Positions 54,799-64,000 are shown, counted from the first letter of the stretch. The stretch is 64,000 bases of DNA from Spiribacter salinus M19-40 (GCF_000319575.2 NC_021291.1:682001-746000), one strand, 5' to 3'. Translations and numbers: made by a program. Notes: generated by a model from the letters alone, not told the origin.

Positions 54799-54818
54799 AC
54801 AAAGCACAGGAGGTTTGC

Positions 54819-56651
54819 ATGCCTGATCTCAATGCCGTCGTCGAGCAGGTCACCGACAGAATACGCGAGCGAAGTCAGGGGTCGCGCGGTGACTATCTTC
54901 GCCGACTGGATGCGGCAGCGGCCGAGGGACCGGTGCGATCAAGCCTGTCTTGTACCAATCTGGCGCACGCGTTCGCTGCGGCACCTGACGGTGACAAAGC
55001 CGCGCTCAAAGGCCTGCAGCGGCCTAATGTCGGTATCGTCTCGGCCTATAACGACATGTTGTCCGCTCACCAGCCCCTGGAGCGATTCCCGGCGCTGCTC
55101 AAGCAGGCGGTTCGAGAGGCCGGCGGGACGGCGCAGTTTGCCGGCGGCGTGCCGGCGATGTGTGACGGTGTGACCCAGGGGCAACCCGGCATGGAGCTCT
55201 CGCTGTTTAGCCGGGATGTGATTGCGATGGCCACGGGTGTCGCGCTGTCGCACAACACGTTTGATGCCGGGCTTTGTCTGGGCGTCTGCGACAAGATCGT
55301 CCCTGGGCTTTTGATCGGGGCGTTGCATTTTGGGCAGCTGCCGTTTGTGTTTGTCCCGGCGGGGCCCATGCCTTCCGGCATGCCCAATGATGAGAAAGCC
55401 CGTATTCGTGGCCTGTTCGCCGAGGGCAAGGTCGGCCGGGAAGCCCTGCTTGAATCCGAATCGCAGTCGTATCACGGCCCAGGCACGTGTACGTTCTATG
55501 GCACGGCCAACAGCAATCAGATGCTCATGGAGGTGATGGGCCTGCATTTGCCCGGCGCGGCTTTCGTCAACCCGAATACACCCCTGCGCGATGCGCTGAC
55601 GATCAGTGCCGGCCACCGAGTGGTCGAGATCATGGCGCACGGTGATGCCTATACCCCCGTGGGTCGCGTAATCAGTGAGCAAGCCATCGTGAACGGGATT
55701 GTTGGCCTGCTGGCAACCGGGGGTTCAACCAATCACACCATCCATTTGATCGCGATCGCGCGTGCAGCCGGGATCCACCTCACCTGGGATGATCTTCATG
55801 CACTCTCTGCCGTTGTGCCGTTGCTGACGCGGATCTATCCGAACGGCAAGGCCGACGTGAACCATTTCCACGCTGCCGGCGGCATGGGGTTGTTAGTGCG
55901 CGAGCTCCTGGATGCCGGATTGCTTCATGAGGATGTGATGACGGTGGCGGGCGGCGGCCTGCGTGCCTATACCCAGGAGCCGGTGCTCGCTGAGGGCGGA
56001 GTCCAGTGGCAGGATGCGCCTGACCGATCGGCGGACCCGGACGTCCTTCGCCCAGTGGCCGAACCGTTTGATGTGGATGGTGGTCTGCGCGTGCTGGACG
56101 GCAACCTCGGCCGAGCGGTCGTGAAGGTCTCTGCTGTCAAACCCGAGCACCGGGTTGTTGAGGCGCCCGCGCGCGTGTTTGAAAATCAGCAAGCGGTCTT
56201 GGCCGCCTTTCGGGCGGATGAGCTCACTGGGGATTTTGTCTGTGTTGTGCGCGGTCAAGGCCCGCGGGCTAACGGCATGCCGGAGCTTCACAAGCTCACG
56301 CCTGAACTCGGTGTGCTCCAGTCCCGAGGTCAAAAGGTGGCGCTGGTAACCGACGGGCGGATGTCTGGCGCGTCCGGGAAAGTACCCGCGGCGATTCACT
56401 TGACACCGGAATGGGTCGCCGGGGGGGGGATCGGGCGGATCCGCGATGGCGATATCATTCGGCTGGATACCGAGACTGGCGAGCTCAACGCGCAGGTACC
56501 GGAATCCGAGTGGTTCGCACGCGAAATCGCATCGCCTGACACCGAGCCACAGCATGGAATGGGTCGTGAGATGTTTGCGCATTTTCGAGCAACCGCCAGT
56601 GGCGCCGAGACTGGCGCGGTGACATTTCCAGGCCAGGAGATGAGCCCATGA
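54819..56651 (+). CDS. edd: Phosphogluconate dehydratase
   Basis: 610 aa (E. coli 603) IlvD/Edd-family dehydratase converting 6-phosphogluconate to KDPG. The iron-sulfur cysteines are in [19 protein letters not shown] (about residues 115-133) and [13 protein letters not shown] (about 152-164), with a third in [14 protein letters not shown] (about 224-237). The motif [22 protein letters not shown] near residue 515 is conserved. AGGAGG precedes the ATG. The four-base overlap with eda (ATGA) couples both steps of the Entner-Doudoroff pathway. The Fe-S cluster it needs fits the SUF operon encoded just downstream. Confidence 0.97.
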   Translation: MPDLNAVVEQVTDRIRERSQGSRGDYLRRLDAAAAEGPVRSSLSCTNLAHAFAAAPDGDKAALKGLQRPNVGIVSAYNDMLSAHQPLERFPALLKQAVREAGGTAQFAGGVPAMCDGVTQGQPGMELSLFSRDVIAMATGVALSHNTFDAGLCLGVCDKIVPGLLIGALHFGQLPFVFVPAGPMPSGMPNDEKARIRGLFAEGKVGREALLESESQSYHGPGTCTFYGTANSNQMLMEVMGLHLPGAAFVNPNTPLRDALTISAGHRVVEIMAHGDAYTPVGRVISEQAIVNGIVGLLATGGSTNHTIHLIAIARAAGIHLTWDDLHALSAVVPLLTRIYPNGKADVNHFHAAGGMGLLVRELLDAGLLHEDVMTVAGGGLRAYTQEPVLAEGGVQWQDAPDRSADPDVLRPVAEPFDVDGGLRVLDGNLGRAVVKVSAVKPEHRVVEAPARVFENQQAVLAAFRADELTGDFVCVVRGQGPRANGMPELHKLTPELGVLQSRGQKVALVTDGRMSGASGKVPAAIHLTPEWVAGGGIGRIRDGDIIRLDTETGELNAQVPESEWFAREIASPDTEPQHGMGREMFAHFRATASGAETGAVTFPGQEMSP

Positions 56652-57352
56652 GCCCGCATCAACCGGTTGCCATGAGTTTCCTGATGGCCCGTGCCCCGGT
56701 CATTCCCGTTTTGGCCATTGCCCGTGTTGAGGATGCCGTGCCGCTCGCACGCGCGCTGGTGGCCGGGGGGTTGCCTGTCCTGGAGATTACGTTGCGAACG
56801 CCGCAGGCTCTTGAGTGTGTTGAGGCCGTGGCGAGTGCGGTACCCGAGGCGCTGGTTGGTGTGGGGACCTACACGCGGTCTGAACAGGCACTGGCTGCCC
56901 GCGAGGCGGGCGCCCAGTTTCTGGTGAGTCCGGGCTTATCAGATGCCCTGGTGAGCGGCGCGATGAACGCGGATCTCCCGTTTCTGCCCGGCGTTGCAAC
57001 AGCCTCTGATGTGATTCGGGCTCAGGAGGCGGGTTACGACCATCTGAAATTCTTCCCCGCCGAGAGCAGCGGCGGTATTGAAGCGCTCAAGGCACTAGGC
57101 GGGCCATTCGGTGATGTGCGGTTTTGCCCCACTGGAGGTATTGGGCCAACCAATTGTCTGGACTACCTCAGCCTTCCCAATGTGCTTTGCGTTGGCGGCA
57201 GTTGGGTGGCGCCGGCCAGTGCGGTTGCTGCCGGTGACTGGGAGCGGGTAACTGGGTTGGCCGCTGCGGTGACTGGCCATTATTCGGCGTCGGACTGGTA
57301 TTCCGTTGCGGGAGAGGAAGACCCCGGCAGCGGTGACGAAAAGCTTCGTTAA
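56648..57352 (+). CDS. eda: KDPG/KHG aldolase
   Basis: 234 aa class I aldolase splitting KDPG into pyruvate and glyceraldehyde 3-phosphate. Catalytic Glu is in [13 protein letters not shown] (about residues 46-58) and the Schiff-base Lys in [18 protein letters not shown] (about 126-143), with the phosphate loop [17 protein letters not shown]. The C-terminal ~25 residues ([16 protein letters not shown]) extend a little past the usual 213 aa. It overlaps edd by four bases, and its stop lies 55 bp before the SUF regulator. Confidence 0.97.
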   Translation: MSPHQPVAMSFLMARAPVIPVLAIARVEDAVPLARALVAGGLPVLEITLRTPQALECVEAVASAVPEALVGVGTYTRSEQALAAREAGAQFLVSPGLSDALVSGAMNADLPFLPGVATASDVIRAQEAGYDHLKFFPAESSGGIEALKALGGPFGDVRFCPTGGIGPTNCLDYLSLPNVLCVGGSWVAPASAVAAGDWERVTGLAAAVTGHYSASDWYSVAGEEDPGSGDEKLR

Positions 57353-57399
57353 ATTTTCCAGTTTAAAATGTACCAAAGCGGTCCTCTTTCCGTTATAAT
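57349..57399 (+). promoter_or_regulatory. Promoter and possible operator of the SUF operon
   Basis: A consensus -10 TATAAT (57394-57399) lies only eight bases before the regulator ATG (57408). No good -35 is 17 bp upstream. TTAAA-TTTTCCAG-TTTAA (57349-57366) is an AT-rich inverted repeat about 28 bp upstream of the -10 and overlaps the eda stop codon. A nearly leaderless mRNA, with activation or repression at the inverted repeat, is inferred. Confidence 0.5.
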
Positions 57400-57407
57400 C
57401 GCTAACC

Positions 57408-57881
57408 ATGATCAGGTTGAACCGCGAAACGGATTACGGGATCGGCATCCTCACGCTCATGGCGCAGGCCCCCGAGGCCCGGTTCAATGCGGGCTCGCTG
57501 GCGGAAACGCGCGGCCTTCCGCAGCCGATCGTCAGTAAAATCCTCAAACACCTGGCCCGACGGGGCGTGCTGGTGTCCTACCGCGGCGCCAAGGGTGGTT
57601 ACGGCCTTGCCCGCCGGCCGGAGGACATCAGCATCGCCGAGGTGATTACCGTGCTGGAAGGCCCCATTGCCCTGACCGACTGCATCGAAGGGGGGCAGGA
57701 TGCCTGCCAGTACGGCAGTAACTGTCAGACCAGCGGCGTGTGGAATCACATCAACAATGTGGTTCTACAGGCCCTTTCCGATATCACGCTAGCCGAAATG
57801 ACCGGGGCCGACGGCACCGGGATTCAAGGCCAAGCCCACACCCTGGAATTTACGGGAGTGCGTCATGTCCGCGAGCACTGA
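57408..57881 (+). CDS. Rrf2-family SUF operon regulator (IscR-like)
   Basis: 157 aa. The winged helix begins [67 protein letters not shown]. The cluster-binding cysteines are in [17 protein letters not shown] (about residues 85-101), C-x7-C-x5-C, near the IscR spacing. It matches the SUF-system regulator group found upstream of sufBCDS in many Proteobacteria. It should sense Fe-S status and control the operon. Its end overlaps the start of sufB by 17 bases, which ties it to the operon. Confidence 0.91.
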   Translation: MIRLNRETDYGIGILTLMAQAPEARFNAGSLAETRGLPQPIVSKILKHLARRGVLVSYRGAKGGYGLARRPEDISIAEVITVLEGPIALTDCIEGGQDACQYGSNCQTSGVWNHINNVVLQALSDITLAEMTGADGTGIQGQAHTLEFTGVRHVREH

Positions 57882-59313
57882 GACGATTGAGCGATTCACC
57901 CAGAAAGGGTACGAAGCCGGCTTCGTGACCGATGTCGAAGAGGACCGGGTCGCACCGGGCCTTAGCGAGGACACGATCCGTTTTATCTCTGCCAAGAAAG
58001 ATGAGCCGGAGTGGCTCCTTGAATGGCGTCTTGAGGCCTATCGGAACTGGCTGAACATGCCGGAACCCGACTGGCAGTACGTCCATTATGATCCCATCGA
58101 TTTCCAGGCCATTTCGTATTACTCGGCGCCAAAACGCGACGAGGATCGGCCACAGAGCCTTGATGACATCGATCCGGAGATCAAAGAGACCTACGACAAG
58201 CTGGGTATTCCGCTCTATGAGCAGGAAGTGCTGGCCGGTGTCGCCGTGGATGCGGTCTTTGACTCGGTTTCCGTGGCGACCTCCTACAAGGAGCGGCTTG
58301 CCGAGCAGGGCATTATCTTCTGCTCCATGTCCGAGGCCGTGCACGAGCATCCGGAACTGGTGAAGCACTACTTGGGGACTGTCATTCCGCAAAACGACAA
58401 CTTCTTTGCGGCGCTGAACTCGGCGGTGTTTACCGATGGCTCGTTTGTTTACATTCCGAAGGGCGTGCGTTGCCCAATGGAGCTTTCAACGTACTTCCGC
58501 ATTAACGCGGCGAACACCGGTCAGTTCGAGCGCACGTTGATCATTGCCGAGGACAGCAGTTACGTGTCGTACCTCGAGGGCTGCACGGCACCAATGCGGG
58601 ATGAAAACCAGCTCCATGCCGCGGTGGTTGAGCTGGTCGCACTCGATAACGCCGAGATTAAGTACTCGACGGTGCAGAACTGGTATCCCGGCAATGCCGA
58701 GGGCAAGGGTGGCGTCTACAACTTCGTCACCAAACGGGGCCTGGCGGCGGGAGATAACTCCAAAATCTCCTGGACGCAGGTGGAAACCGGCTCAGCGATC
58801 ACGTGGAAGTATCCCAGCGTGGTGATGCGCGGGGACAACTCGGTGGGTGAATTCTACAGCGTGGCGGTGACGCGGCTGCGTCAGCAGGCGGATACCGGTA
58901 CCAAGATGATCCACATGGGCAAGAACACCCGCAGCACCATTGTCTCGAAGGGCATCTCGGCCCAGGAAGGCCAGCAGGTGTATCGCGGACTGGTCCGGAT
59001 CGCGCCAACCGCCGAGAACGCGCGTAACTACTCGCAGTGTGACTCCATGCTGATGGGCTCGGAGTGCGGGGCACATACCTTCCCGTATCTCGATGTGAAC
59101 AACAGCACCGCGCAGCTGGAGCATGAGGCGACCACCTCGAAGATCGGCGAGGATCAGATCCTCTACTGCACGTCACGCGGTATTTCGGCGGAAGACGCCG
59201 TGTCGCTGATCGTTAACGGCTTTTGTAAGGAAGTCTTCCGCGAGCTTCCGATGGAGTTTGCTGTCGAGGCGCAGAAGCTGCTCGAGATTACGCTGGAGGA
59301 CTCGGTGGGCTAA
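57865..59313 (+). CDS. sufB: Fe-S cluster assembly scaffold SufB
   Basis: 482 aa (E. coli 495). The C-terminal beta-helix with [58 protein letters not shown] (about residues 388-445) is the core of the family, including the conserved Cys and the late His/Glu. [29 protein letters not shown] (about 188-216) is also diagnostic. SufB binds SufC and SufD and is the scaffold on which the cluster forms. GGAG before the ATG at 57865 lies inside the regulator gene. Confidence 0.97.
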   Translation: MSASTETIERFTQKGYEAGFVTDVEEDRVAPGLSEDTIRFISAKKDEPEWLLEWRLEAYRNWLNMPEPDWQYVHYDPIDFQAISYYSAPKRDEDRPQSLDDIDPEIKETYDKLGIPLYEQEVLAGVAVDAVFDSVSVATSYKERLAEQGIIFCSMSEAVHEHPELVKHYLGTVIPQNDNFFAALNSAVFTDGSFVYIPKGVRCPMELSTYFRINAANTGQFERTLIIAEDSSYVSYLEGCTAPMRDENQLHAAVVELVALDNAEIKYSTVQNWYPGNAEGKGGVYNFVTKRGLAAGDNSKISWTQVETGSAITWKYPSVVMRGDNSVGEFYSVAVTRLRQQADTGTKMIHMGKNTRSTIVSKGISAQEGQQVYRGLVRIAPTAENARNYSQCDSMLMGSECGAHTFPYLDVNNSTAQLEHEATTSKIGEDQILYCTSRGISAEDAVSLIVNGFCKEVFRELPMEFAVEAQKLLEITLEDSVG

Positions 59314-59372
59314 GCGCCCACCCGTCCCGCTTTACCGCATAACCGATTCAGGCATTCAATCAGGAGTCATTC

Positions 59373-60128
59373 ATGGCACTGCTCGAAATCCGCAACCTGC
59401 ACGTCAACGTGGAGGGGACCGAAATCCTCAAGGGCCTCGATCTGAGCATCGACTCGGGGAAAGTCCACGCCATTATGGGGCCGAACGGCGGGGGCAAGAG
59501 CACCCTGGCCAAGGCCCTGGTGGGCGACGAGGCCTACGAGATCACCGAGGGTGAAGTGCTGTTCAACGGCAAAGACCTGCTCGACATGGACCCGGAAGAT
59601 CGGGCCCGCGAAGGCGTGTTTCTCGGTTTTCAGTACCCGGTGGAAATACCGGGTGTGTCGAATACCTACTTCCTGAAGGCCGCCGTCAATGCGATTCGCA
59701 AGCATCATGGCCAGGATGAGATTGATGCCATGGAATTTCTGGAAATGGTCCGTGAGCGTGCCCGGCGCGTGAAGCTCGACGAGGGGCTGTTGCAGCGCCC
59801 GGTCAATGAGGGCTTTTCCGGCGGTGAGAAAAAGCGCAACGAGATCTTTCACATGTCCGTGCTCGAGCCGCAGCTCGGCATCCTCGACGAGACGGACTCG
59901 GGGCTCGACATCGACGCGCTGCGGATCGTCTCCGAGGGCGTGAATGCCATGCGCGACGAAGATCGCTCGTTCCTGGTGATTACCCACTATCAGCGCCTGC
60001 TTCAGTACATCGTGCCCGACGTGGTGCATGTCCTGGTGAATGGCCGGATCGTGAAGACCGGTGGTAAAGAACTCGCCGAAGAGCTCGAGACCAAGGGGTA
60101 CGAGGGCTTCGAAGAGGCAGCGGCCTGA
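59373..60128 (+). CDS. sufC: Fe-S cluster assembly ATPase SufC
   Basis: 251 aa ABC-type soluble ATPase. Walker A is GPNGGGKSTLAK (about residues 36-47), the Q-loop LGFQYPVEIPGVS, the signature FSGGEKKRNEIFHM (about 149-162) and Walker B LGILDETDSGLDIDAL, typical of SufC rather than of transporters. The switch His is in VITHYQRLLQYI. It drives the SufBCD conformational change that exposes the cluster-assembly site. A 59-bp spacer separates it from sufB. Confidence 0.97.
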   Translation: MALLEIRNLHVNVEGTEILKGLDLSIDSGKVHAIMGPNGGGKSTLAKALVGDEAYEITEGEVLFNGKDLLDMDPEDRAREGVFLGFQYPVEIPGVSNTYFLKAAVNAIRKHHGQDEIDAMEFLEMVRERARRVKLDEGLLQRPVNEGFSGGEKKRNEIFHMSVLEPQLGILDETDSGLDIDALRIVSEGVNAMRDEDRSFLVITHYQRLLQYIVPDVVHVLVNGRIVKTGGKELAEELETKGYEGFEEAAA

Positions 60129-60146
60129 GGCTGAGGAGTGGAATCA

Positions 60147-61475
60147 ATGCAAGCAGTCGCACAGGAGAAGAGCGCTTACCTTGAAGCGTTTGAAGCAAAC
60201 GGGCCCAGTGGCCCGAGCTGGCTGAGCGCACTTCACGAGCGGGGTATGCGGGCTTTCGAGGACCGAGGTTTCCCTGGGCCGCGGGAAGAGGCGTGGCGCA
60301 AGACAAACCTCCGGCCGGTGACCGAAGCGCACTTTCCCGTCGCCGAGTCACAGGGCGCGACACCGCCAGCGCTTATCGAGCGCCTGGACGATCTGGGCGA
60401 TAGTCATCGGCTGGTGTTCGTTGATGGGCATTTTGCGGCGGATCTTTCGGATCTCAGCGACCTTGCCCCTGGGCTAACGGTCACGCCCCTTAGCGAGTAC
60501 GGCGACACGGCGCCAGAGCGTATGCTCTCAGCGCTTGGCGCACGCGCAGACATTGACTGGCATCCGTTTGCCGCCTTGAACACCGCGTTTTTCATGGACG
60601 GGGCCTACGTGCATGTAGCCCGTGGGGCACTAATCGAAAAGCCCATTGCCGTGACGCACATTATTACGGCGGAGGCGGATCGCCATGCCGTGTATCCGCG
60701 TCTCCTGGTTGAGGCGGAAGATGGCGCAGAGGTCCGAGTCGTTGAGCGGTTTATTGGGGATGCCCAGACCGGCGCTCTGGTGTGCCCGGTCAGTGAGCTG
60801 TCGGCGGGTAACAATACCGTGCTCGACTACAGCCGGCTTCAGGAAGATGGCATTGCTACGCTCAACATTGGAACCGTTAATCTGGCTTCGCAGCGAGATG
60901 CGTCATTGCGCGGTGCGTTTGTCGGAGATGGCGGGCGTCTTGCGCGGCTCGATCTCATCGCTGATCTGGAAGGACAGGGTGGCGAGATCGACTGCAACGG
61001 CATTTATCTCACAGAAGGCCGGCAGTTCACCGATTTCCATACCTGGTTTAACCATCGGGTGGATAACTGCTACAGCCGTCAGCGCTTCAAAGGCATGCTG
61101 CAGGGCCGCTCCGAGACGGTGTTCGATGGCCTCGTCAAGGTGTTTGAGGGCGCTCAGAAGACTGACGCCGTCCAGGAAAATCGGAATCTGATCCTGGGCA
61201 AGCGGGCCCTGGCGCATTCCAATCCGCGGCTCGAGATCTTTGCCGATGACGTGAAGTGCACCCATGGCTCCACGGTCGGCGAGCTGGATGAGGAAGCCCT
61301 GTTTTATCTGCGCACCCGCGGCATTAGCGCAGAGGGTGCCAAAGGCATGCTCACGCTGGCATTCGCCGGCGAGATTGTAGATATGTTCCGGGTCAGTGGT
61401 GTGCGCGATCACGTCCGACGCGTACTGATGCGGCGTCTAAATGTTGAAGACGCGGATATCGGGGATATTCTTTGA
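60147..61475 (+). CDS. sufD: Fe-S cluster assembly protein SufD
   Basis: 442 aa from the ATG at 60147, with GAGGAG (60133-60138) upstream. An N-terminal helical part (PREEAWRKTNLRPVTEAHFP) leads into the SufB/D beta-helix. DCNGIYLTEGRQFTDFHTWFNHRVDNCYSRQRFKGMLQGRSETVFDGLVKV is near residues 280-330 and PRLEIFADDVKCTHGSTVGELDEEALFYLRTRGIS near 365-399, with the conserved His that acts with SufB. It is one partner of SufBC2D. Its TGA overlaps the TTG start of sufS. Confidence 0.96.
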   Translation: MQAVAQEKSAYLEAFEANGPSGPSWLSALHERGMRAFEDRGFPGPREEAWRKTNLRPVTEAHFPVAESQGATPPALIERLDDLGDSHRLVFVDGHFAADLSDLSDLAPGLTVTPLSEYGDTAPERMLSALGARADIDWHPFAALNTAFFMDGAYVHVARGALIEKPIAVTHIITAEADRHAVYPRLLVEAEDGAEVRVVERFIGDAQTGALVCPVSELSAGNNTVLDYSRLQEDGIATLNIGTVNLASQRDASLRGAFVGDGGRLARLDLIADLEGQGGEIDCNGIYLTEGRQFTDFHTWFNHRVDNCYSRQRFKGMLQGRSETVFDGLVKVFEGAQKTDAVQENRNLILGKRALAHSNPRLEIFADDVKCTHGSTVGELDEEALFYLRTRGISAEGAKGMLTLAFAGEIVDMFRVSGVRDHVRRVLMRRLNVEDADIGDIL

Positions 61476-62728
61476 GTGTAAAGGCGACCGACAATGCGGT
61501 GATCGCGGGCGCGAACGACCTTCTGGATGTTCGTAGCGACTTTCCGGTCTTGCAGCAGCCGATGAACGGCAAGCGGCTGGCGTTCCTGGACAGTGCCGCC
61601 AGTGCCCAGAAGCCACAGGTCGTTATCGACGCTGAGCGCGCCTGCTATGAGCAGTACTACGCCAATATCCACCGCGGTGTTTATCAGCTTTCACAGCGCT
61701 CCACGCAGGCCTATGAAAATGTTCGTGGCATCGTCCAGCGCTTTTTGAATGCGCCAGACGAGCGCGAAGTCGTTTTCGTGCGGGGGGCCACCGAAGGCGT
61801 CAATCTTGTCGCGCAGTCTTTCGTGCGCCCGAGATTGAGCCCTGGGGACGAGATTCTGATCACGGAGATGGAGCATCACGCGAACATCGTGCCCTGGCAG
61901 ATGATCGCTGAGGCCACGGGCGCAGAGCTCGTGGTCGCGCCGATTCTGGATGATGGCCGCCTTGACATGGAGGCTTTCCGCGCCCGCGTGTCCGAGCGCA
62001 CAAAGTTCATAAGCGTGGTGCATATCTCGAACACGCTCGGTACCGTGAATCCCGTCGAAGACATTATTGCGATCGCTCGGGACAAGGCGATCCCGGTGAT
62101 GGTGGATGGTGCGCAGTCAGCGCCCCATATGCCAGTGGATATTCAGTCCCTTGGAGCGGATTTCTATACATTTTCCGCCCATAAGACATACGGTCCGAGC
62201 GGTGCCGGGGTTCTCTGGGGCAAGCTCGAGCATTTGGAGGCCATGCCGCCTTATCAGGGCGGTGGCGACATGATTCGGACGGTGTCTTTCGAGAAAACCG
62301 AGTACGCCCCGCCGCCTGCCAAATTTGAAGCGGGCACACCCAATATCGCCGGCGTGATCGGGTTGGGTCGCGGCCTTGAGTACATGATGGAGATCGGTCG
62401 TGAGCGCATCTCCGCGCATGAACAGGCGCTGTTGCACTATGCCAGCGACCGACTCAAGACCATCGATGGCCTGCGGATTATTGGCACGGCGCCGGGCAAG
62501 GCAGCGGTGATTTCGTTCGTGCTGGAGGGCGCCCATCCTCATGATGTCGGCACCATTCTGGACATGGACGGCGTTGCCGTGCGGGTGGGGCACCACTGCA
62601 CGCAGCCGCTGATGGAACGCTTTGGCGTGCCGGCGACGGTGCGAGCCTCTTTTGGCGTGTATAACGACTTCGAGGATGTCGAGGCGCTGGTCAGTGGGCT
62701 CAAGCGCGTGAAGGAGTTTCTTGCCTAG
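61472..62728 (+). CDS. sufS: Cysteine desulfurase SufS
   Basis: 418 aa group II NifS-like PLP enzyme. The start is a TTG at 61472 overlapping the sufD stop (TTGA); no ATG or GTG in frame fits better. The early DFPVLQQPMNGKRLAFLDSAASAQKP (about residues 24-49), EMEHHANIVPWQMIA, the PLP Lys in DFYTFSAHKTYGPSGAGVLWG (about 229-249) and the active-site Cys in RVGHHCTQPLMERFGVPATVRASFGVYN (about 371-398) are all present. It supplies persulfide sulfur, most likely to SufU encoded two bases downstream. Confidence 0.96.
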   Translation: MSVKATDNAVIAGANDLLDVRSDFPVLQQPMNGKRLAFLDSAASAQKPQVVIDAERACYEQYYANIHRGVYQLSQRSTQAYENVRGIVQRFLNAPDEREVVFVRGATEGVNLVAQSFVRPRLSPGDEILITEMEHHANIVPWQMIAEATGAELVVAPILDDGRLDMEAFRARVSERTKFISVVHISNTLGTVNPVEDIIAIARDKAIPVMVDGAQSAPHMPVDIQSLGADFYTFSAHKTYGPSGAGVLWGKLEHLEAMPPYQGGGDMIRTVSFEKTEYAPPPAKFEAGTPNIAGVIGLGRGLEYMMEIGRERISAHEQALLHYASDRLKTIDGLRIIGTAPGKAAVISFVLEGAHPHDVGTILDMDGVAVRVGHHCTQPLMERFGVPATVRASFGVYNDFEDVEALVSGLKRVKEFLA

Positions 62729-62730
62729 CC

Positions 62731-63159
62731 ATGGCGGATCCGCGCGCGCTCTACCAGGCCGTCATCCTGGATCACAACAAGCACCCGCGTAATTTCCATG
62801 CTGTCCAGCCTCACAGCCACAGTGCCGATGGGCATAACCCGCTTTGCGGTGATCAGCTCCATCTGGAACTGCGTGTCGATTCCGACGGCCGAATTGAAGA
62901 TATTGGTTTTACCGGTGATGGCTGCGCAATCTCCATGGCATCGACTTCCATCATGACCGAGGCACTCAAGGGCCAGAGCATCGAATCGGCTCGGGCCCTG
63001 TTTGAGTCGTTTCACGCTGTGGTAACCGACGAATCCATCGAGCCGGATCCCAGCCTGGGCAAGCTTTCGGTTCTCGCCGGTGTGCGTGCGTATCCGATGC
63101 GGGTGAAATGCGCCACGCTGCCCTGGCATACCCTGGAGGCGGCACTTGCGCATGAGTGA
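62731..63159 (+). CDS. sufU: SufU-type IscU-like sulfurtransferase/scaffold
   Basis: 142 aa. The three conserved Cys are in NPLCGDQLHLEL (about residues 39-50), FTGDGCAISMASTSIMTE (about 60-77) and VKCATLPWHTLEAAL (about 127-141). The Gly-Asp after the first Cys supplies the zinc Asp of SufU. An insertion of about 20 residues before the third Cys, relative to IscU, is typical of SufU. In Bacillus it relays sulfur from SufS, the job done by SufE in enteric bacteria; no sufE gene is in this operon. Confidence 0.92.
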   Translation: MADPRALYQAVILDHNKHPRNFHAVQPHSHSADGHNPLCGDQLHLELRVDSDGRIEDIGFTGDGCAISMASTSIMTEALKGQSIESARALFESFHAVVTDESIEPDPSLGKLSVLAGVRAYPMRVKCATLPWHTLEAALAHE

Positions 63160-63475
63160 ACGTCCATCCGTTGAGACGATGCAGGGCGAGATCGTCGCCG
63201 CGCTGCGCAGCGTCTACGACCCGGAAATCCCTGTGGATATCTATGAGCTGGGCCTGATCTATGCCATCGATGTCGACGAGGATGGCTTTGTGGACGTCAC
63301 CATGACGCTGACGTCCCCAGCCTGCCCCGTGGCCGGGCAAATGCCGATCATGGTGAAAGCGGCGGTGGAGCAAGTGAGTGGGGTAGAAGCCGCCGAGGTG
63401 GAGCTCACCTGGGATCCGCCATGGACACAGGAGCGCATGTCAGAAAGCGCCCGCTTGCAGCTCGGGTTGATGTGA
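63152..63475 (+). CDS. sufT: SufT-like DUF59/MIP18-family Fe-S maturation protein
   Basis: 107 aa; the ATG at 63152 lies inside the end of sufU (8-bp overlap). The DUF59 core is EIVAALRSVYDPEIPVDIYELGLIYAIDVDEDGFVDVTMTLTSPACPVAGQMPIMVKAAVEQVSGVEAAEVELTWDPPWTQERMSESARLQLGL. The Cys in SPACP (about residue 57) and the DPEIPVDIYELGLIY motif are family hallmarks. Members assist late Fe-S protein maturation. It is the last gene of the SUF operon and overlaps the converging secretion ATPase gene by 36 bp. Confidence 0.91.
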   Translation: MSERPSVETMQGEIVAALRSVYDPEIPVDIYELGLIYAIDVDEDGFVDVTMTLTSPACPVAGQMPIMVKAAVEQVSGVEAAEVELTWDPPWTQERMSESARLQLGLM

Positions 63476-64000
63476 GTGGCCAGTCGGGTGCGTTTGGAAC
63501 CCGGAGAGATCGACTGGCTGGCCTTCCGCCTGAAGGGCCTGAATAAACTGCGGAATCTGTCCGGTCGCCCGGTGCTGTCCCTGCGCCCGGCTGCCGTGAC
63601 TGGCATTGCGCTGGAAGACGAACAGTTCGTTTAACAGGATTCGGTCGGCTTCCATCCCGTCGACCTCCGTTATAGCCGTGATGCGGCGCGATCCATCCGC
63701 GAATCTTGTCAGCTGAACGATGATGTCCACGGCGGCACTGATCTGCTCACGGATGGCGCGTAACGGAAGCTCGAATCCAGCCATTAACGTCATCACTTCC
63801 AATCGTGCGACCGCGTCGCGCGGGGTATTCGCATGCGCTGTCGTGAGTGATCCATCATGACCGGTGTTCATGGCCTGAAGCATATCGAGCGCTTCGCCAC
63901 CGCGGCATTCGCCGACGAGGATTCGGTCGGGTCGCATGCGCAGGGCATTGCGCACCAACTCCCGTATGGAAATCGCACCGCTGCCTTCAATATTGGCGGG
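63440..64000 (-). CDS. CpaF/TadA-type secretion ATPase (5' part missing)
   Basis: The C-terminal ~186 residues are visible and the gene continues beyond the right edge. ISIRELVRNALRMRPDRILVGECRGGEALDMLQAMNTGHDGSLTTAHANTPRDAVARLEVM is the Walker B/His-box region of the VirB11/CpaF branch of type II/IV secretion ATPases. It is followed by the CpaF-like AIREQISAAVDIIVQLTRFADGSRRITAITEV. This type powers Tad (Flp) pili. Other tad genes would be expected upstream, outside the window. Its last ~62 residues are less conserved, and its end overlaps sufT by 36 bp. Confidence 0.88.
   Translation of the reverse strand, partial: PANIEGSGAISIRELVRNALRMRPDRILVGECRGGEALDMLQAMNTGHDGSLTTAHANTPRDAVARLEVMTLMAGFELPLRAIREQISAAVDIIVQLTRFADGSRRITAITEVDGMEADRILLNELFVFQRNASHGSRAQGQHRATGQIPQFIQALQAEGQPVDLSGFQTHPTGHSHQPELQAGAF

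Overview
The window is a dense stretch of a gammaproteobacterial chromosome, GC-rich (estimated by eye at a little above 60%). Almost every gene is a recognisable housekeeping gene. The gene order mupP/gph-ubiG-mtaD-ppiA-gyrA-serC-serA-pheA-tyrA-aroA-cmk-rpsA-ihfB and thrS-infC-rpmI-rplT-pheS-pheT-ihfA-merR matches the Pseudomonas/Ectothiorhodospiraceae type of arrangement. Small spacers, frequent 1-4 bp start/stop overlaps, acidic exported proteins and a lone glycine-betaine-type binding protein suggest a compact, probably halophilic member of Ectothiorhodospiraceae (Spiribacter-like). That assignment is inference. I see no phage, insertion sequence, integrase or CRISPR array, and no gap over 300 bp lacks a gene.

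Layout. 1-2510 (minus): HAD phosphatase (partial), ubiG, mtaD. 2614-17746 (plus): ppiA, gyrA, the serine and aromatic amino acid run serC-serA-pheA-tyrA-aroA, then cmk-rpsA-ihfB-lapA-lapB-pyrF, comEA and galU. 17747-22439 (minus): a three-gene envelope cluster (RND/MMPL transporter, LolA-like periplasmic protein, outer-membrane barrel), divergent from an ArsR-type regulator. 22918-26821 (plus): a potABCD polyamine transporter. 26818-29065 (minus): pilD, tRNA-Asn, aspC. 29131-31164: uvrB. 31180-33343 (minus): an SDR enzyme and an sbtA-sbtB bicarbonate transporter/PII pair. 33533-37558: lone ProX-like protein, lldD, patatin and a DsbA-family protein. 37632-45172: tRNA-Val, the thrS-infC-rpmI-rplT-pheST-ihfA-merR translation block, tRNA-Pro. 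45211-50736: dgkA, an HDAC-like hydrolase, a PagL-like deacylase, AEC and DASS transporters, a small unknown protein and a class I amidotransferase.

50720-57352 is a complete Entner-Doudoroff module: zwf-pgl-glk-hexR on the minus strand, divergent from edd-eda, with two HexR-like operators between. 57408-63475 is a SUF iron-sulfur operon (Rrf2 regulator, sufBCDS, sufU, sufT). The window ends in the 3' part of a CpaF/TadA-type secretion ATPase gene on the minus strand.

No clearly new multi-gene system is evident. The most interesting signals are: a perfect palindrome (22462-22493) that spells interleaved -35/-10 elements in both directions between the ArsR gene and the transporter cluster; infC with an apparent ATC start; tyrA and aroA in one frame separated by a single stop and one codon; convergent genes sharing palindromic stop tetranucleotides; and an SbtA/SbtB pair in what looks like a heterotroph.
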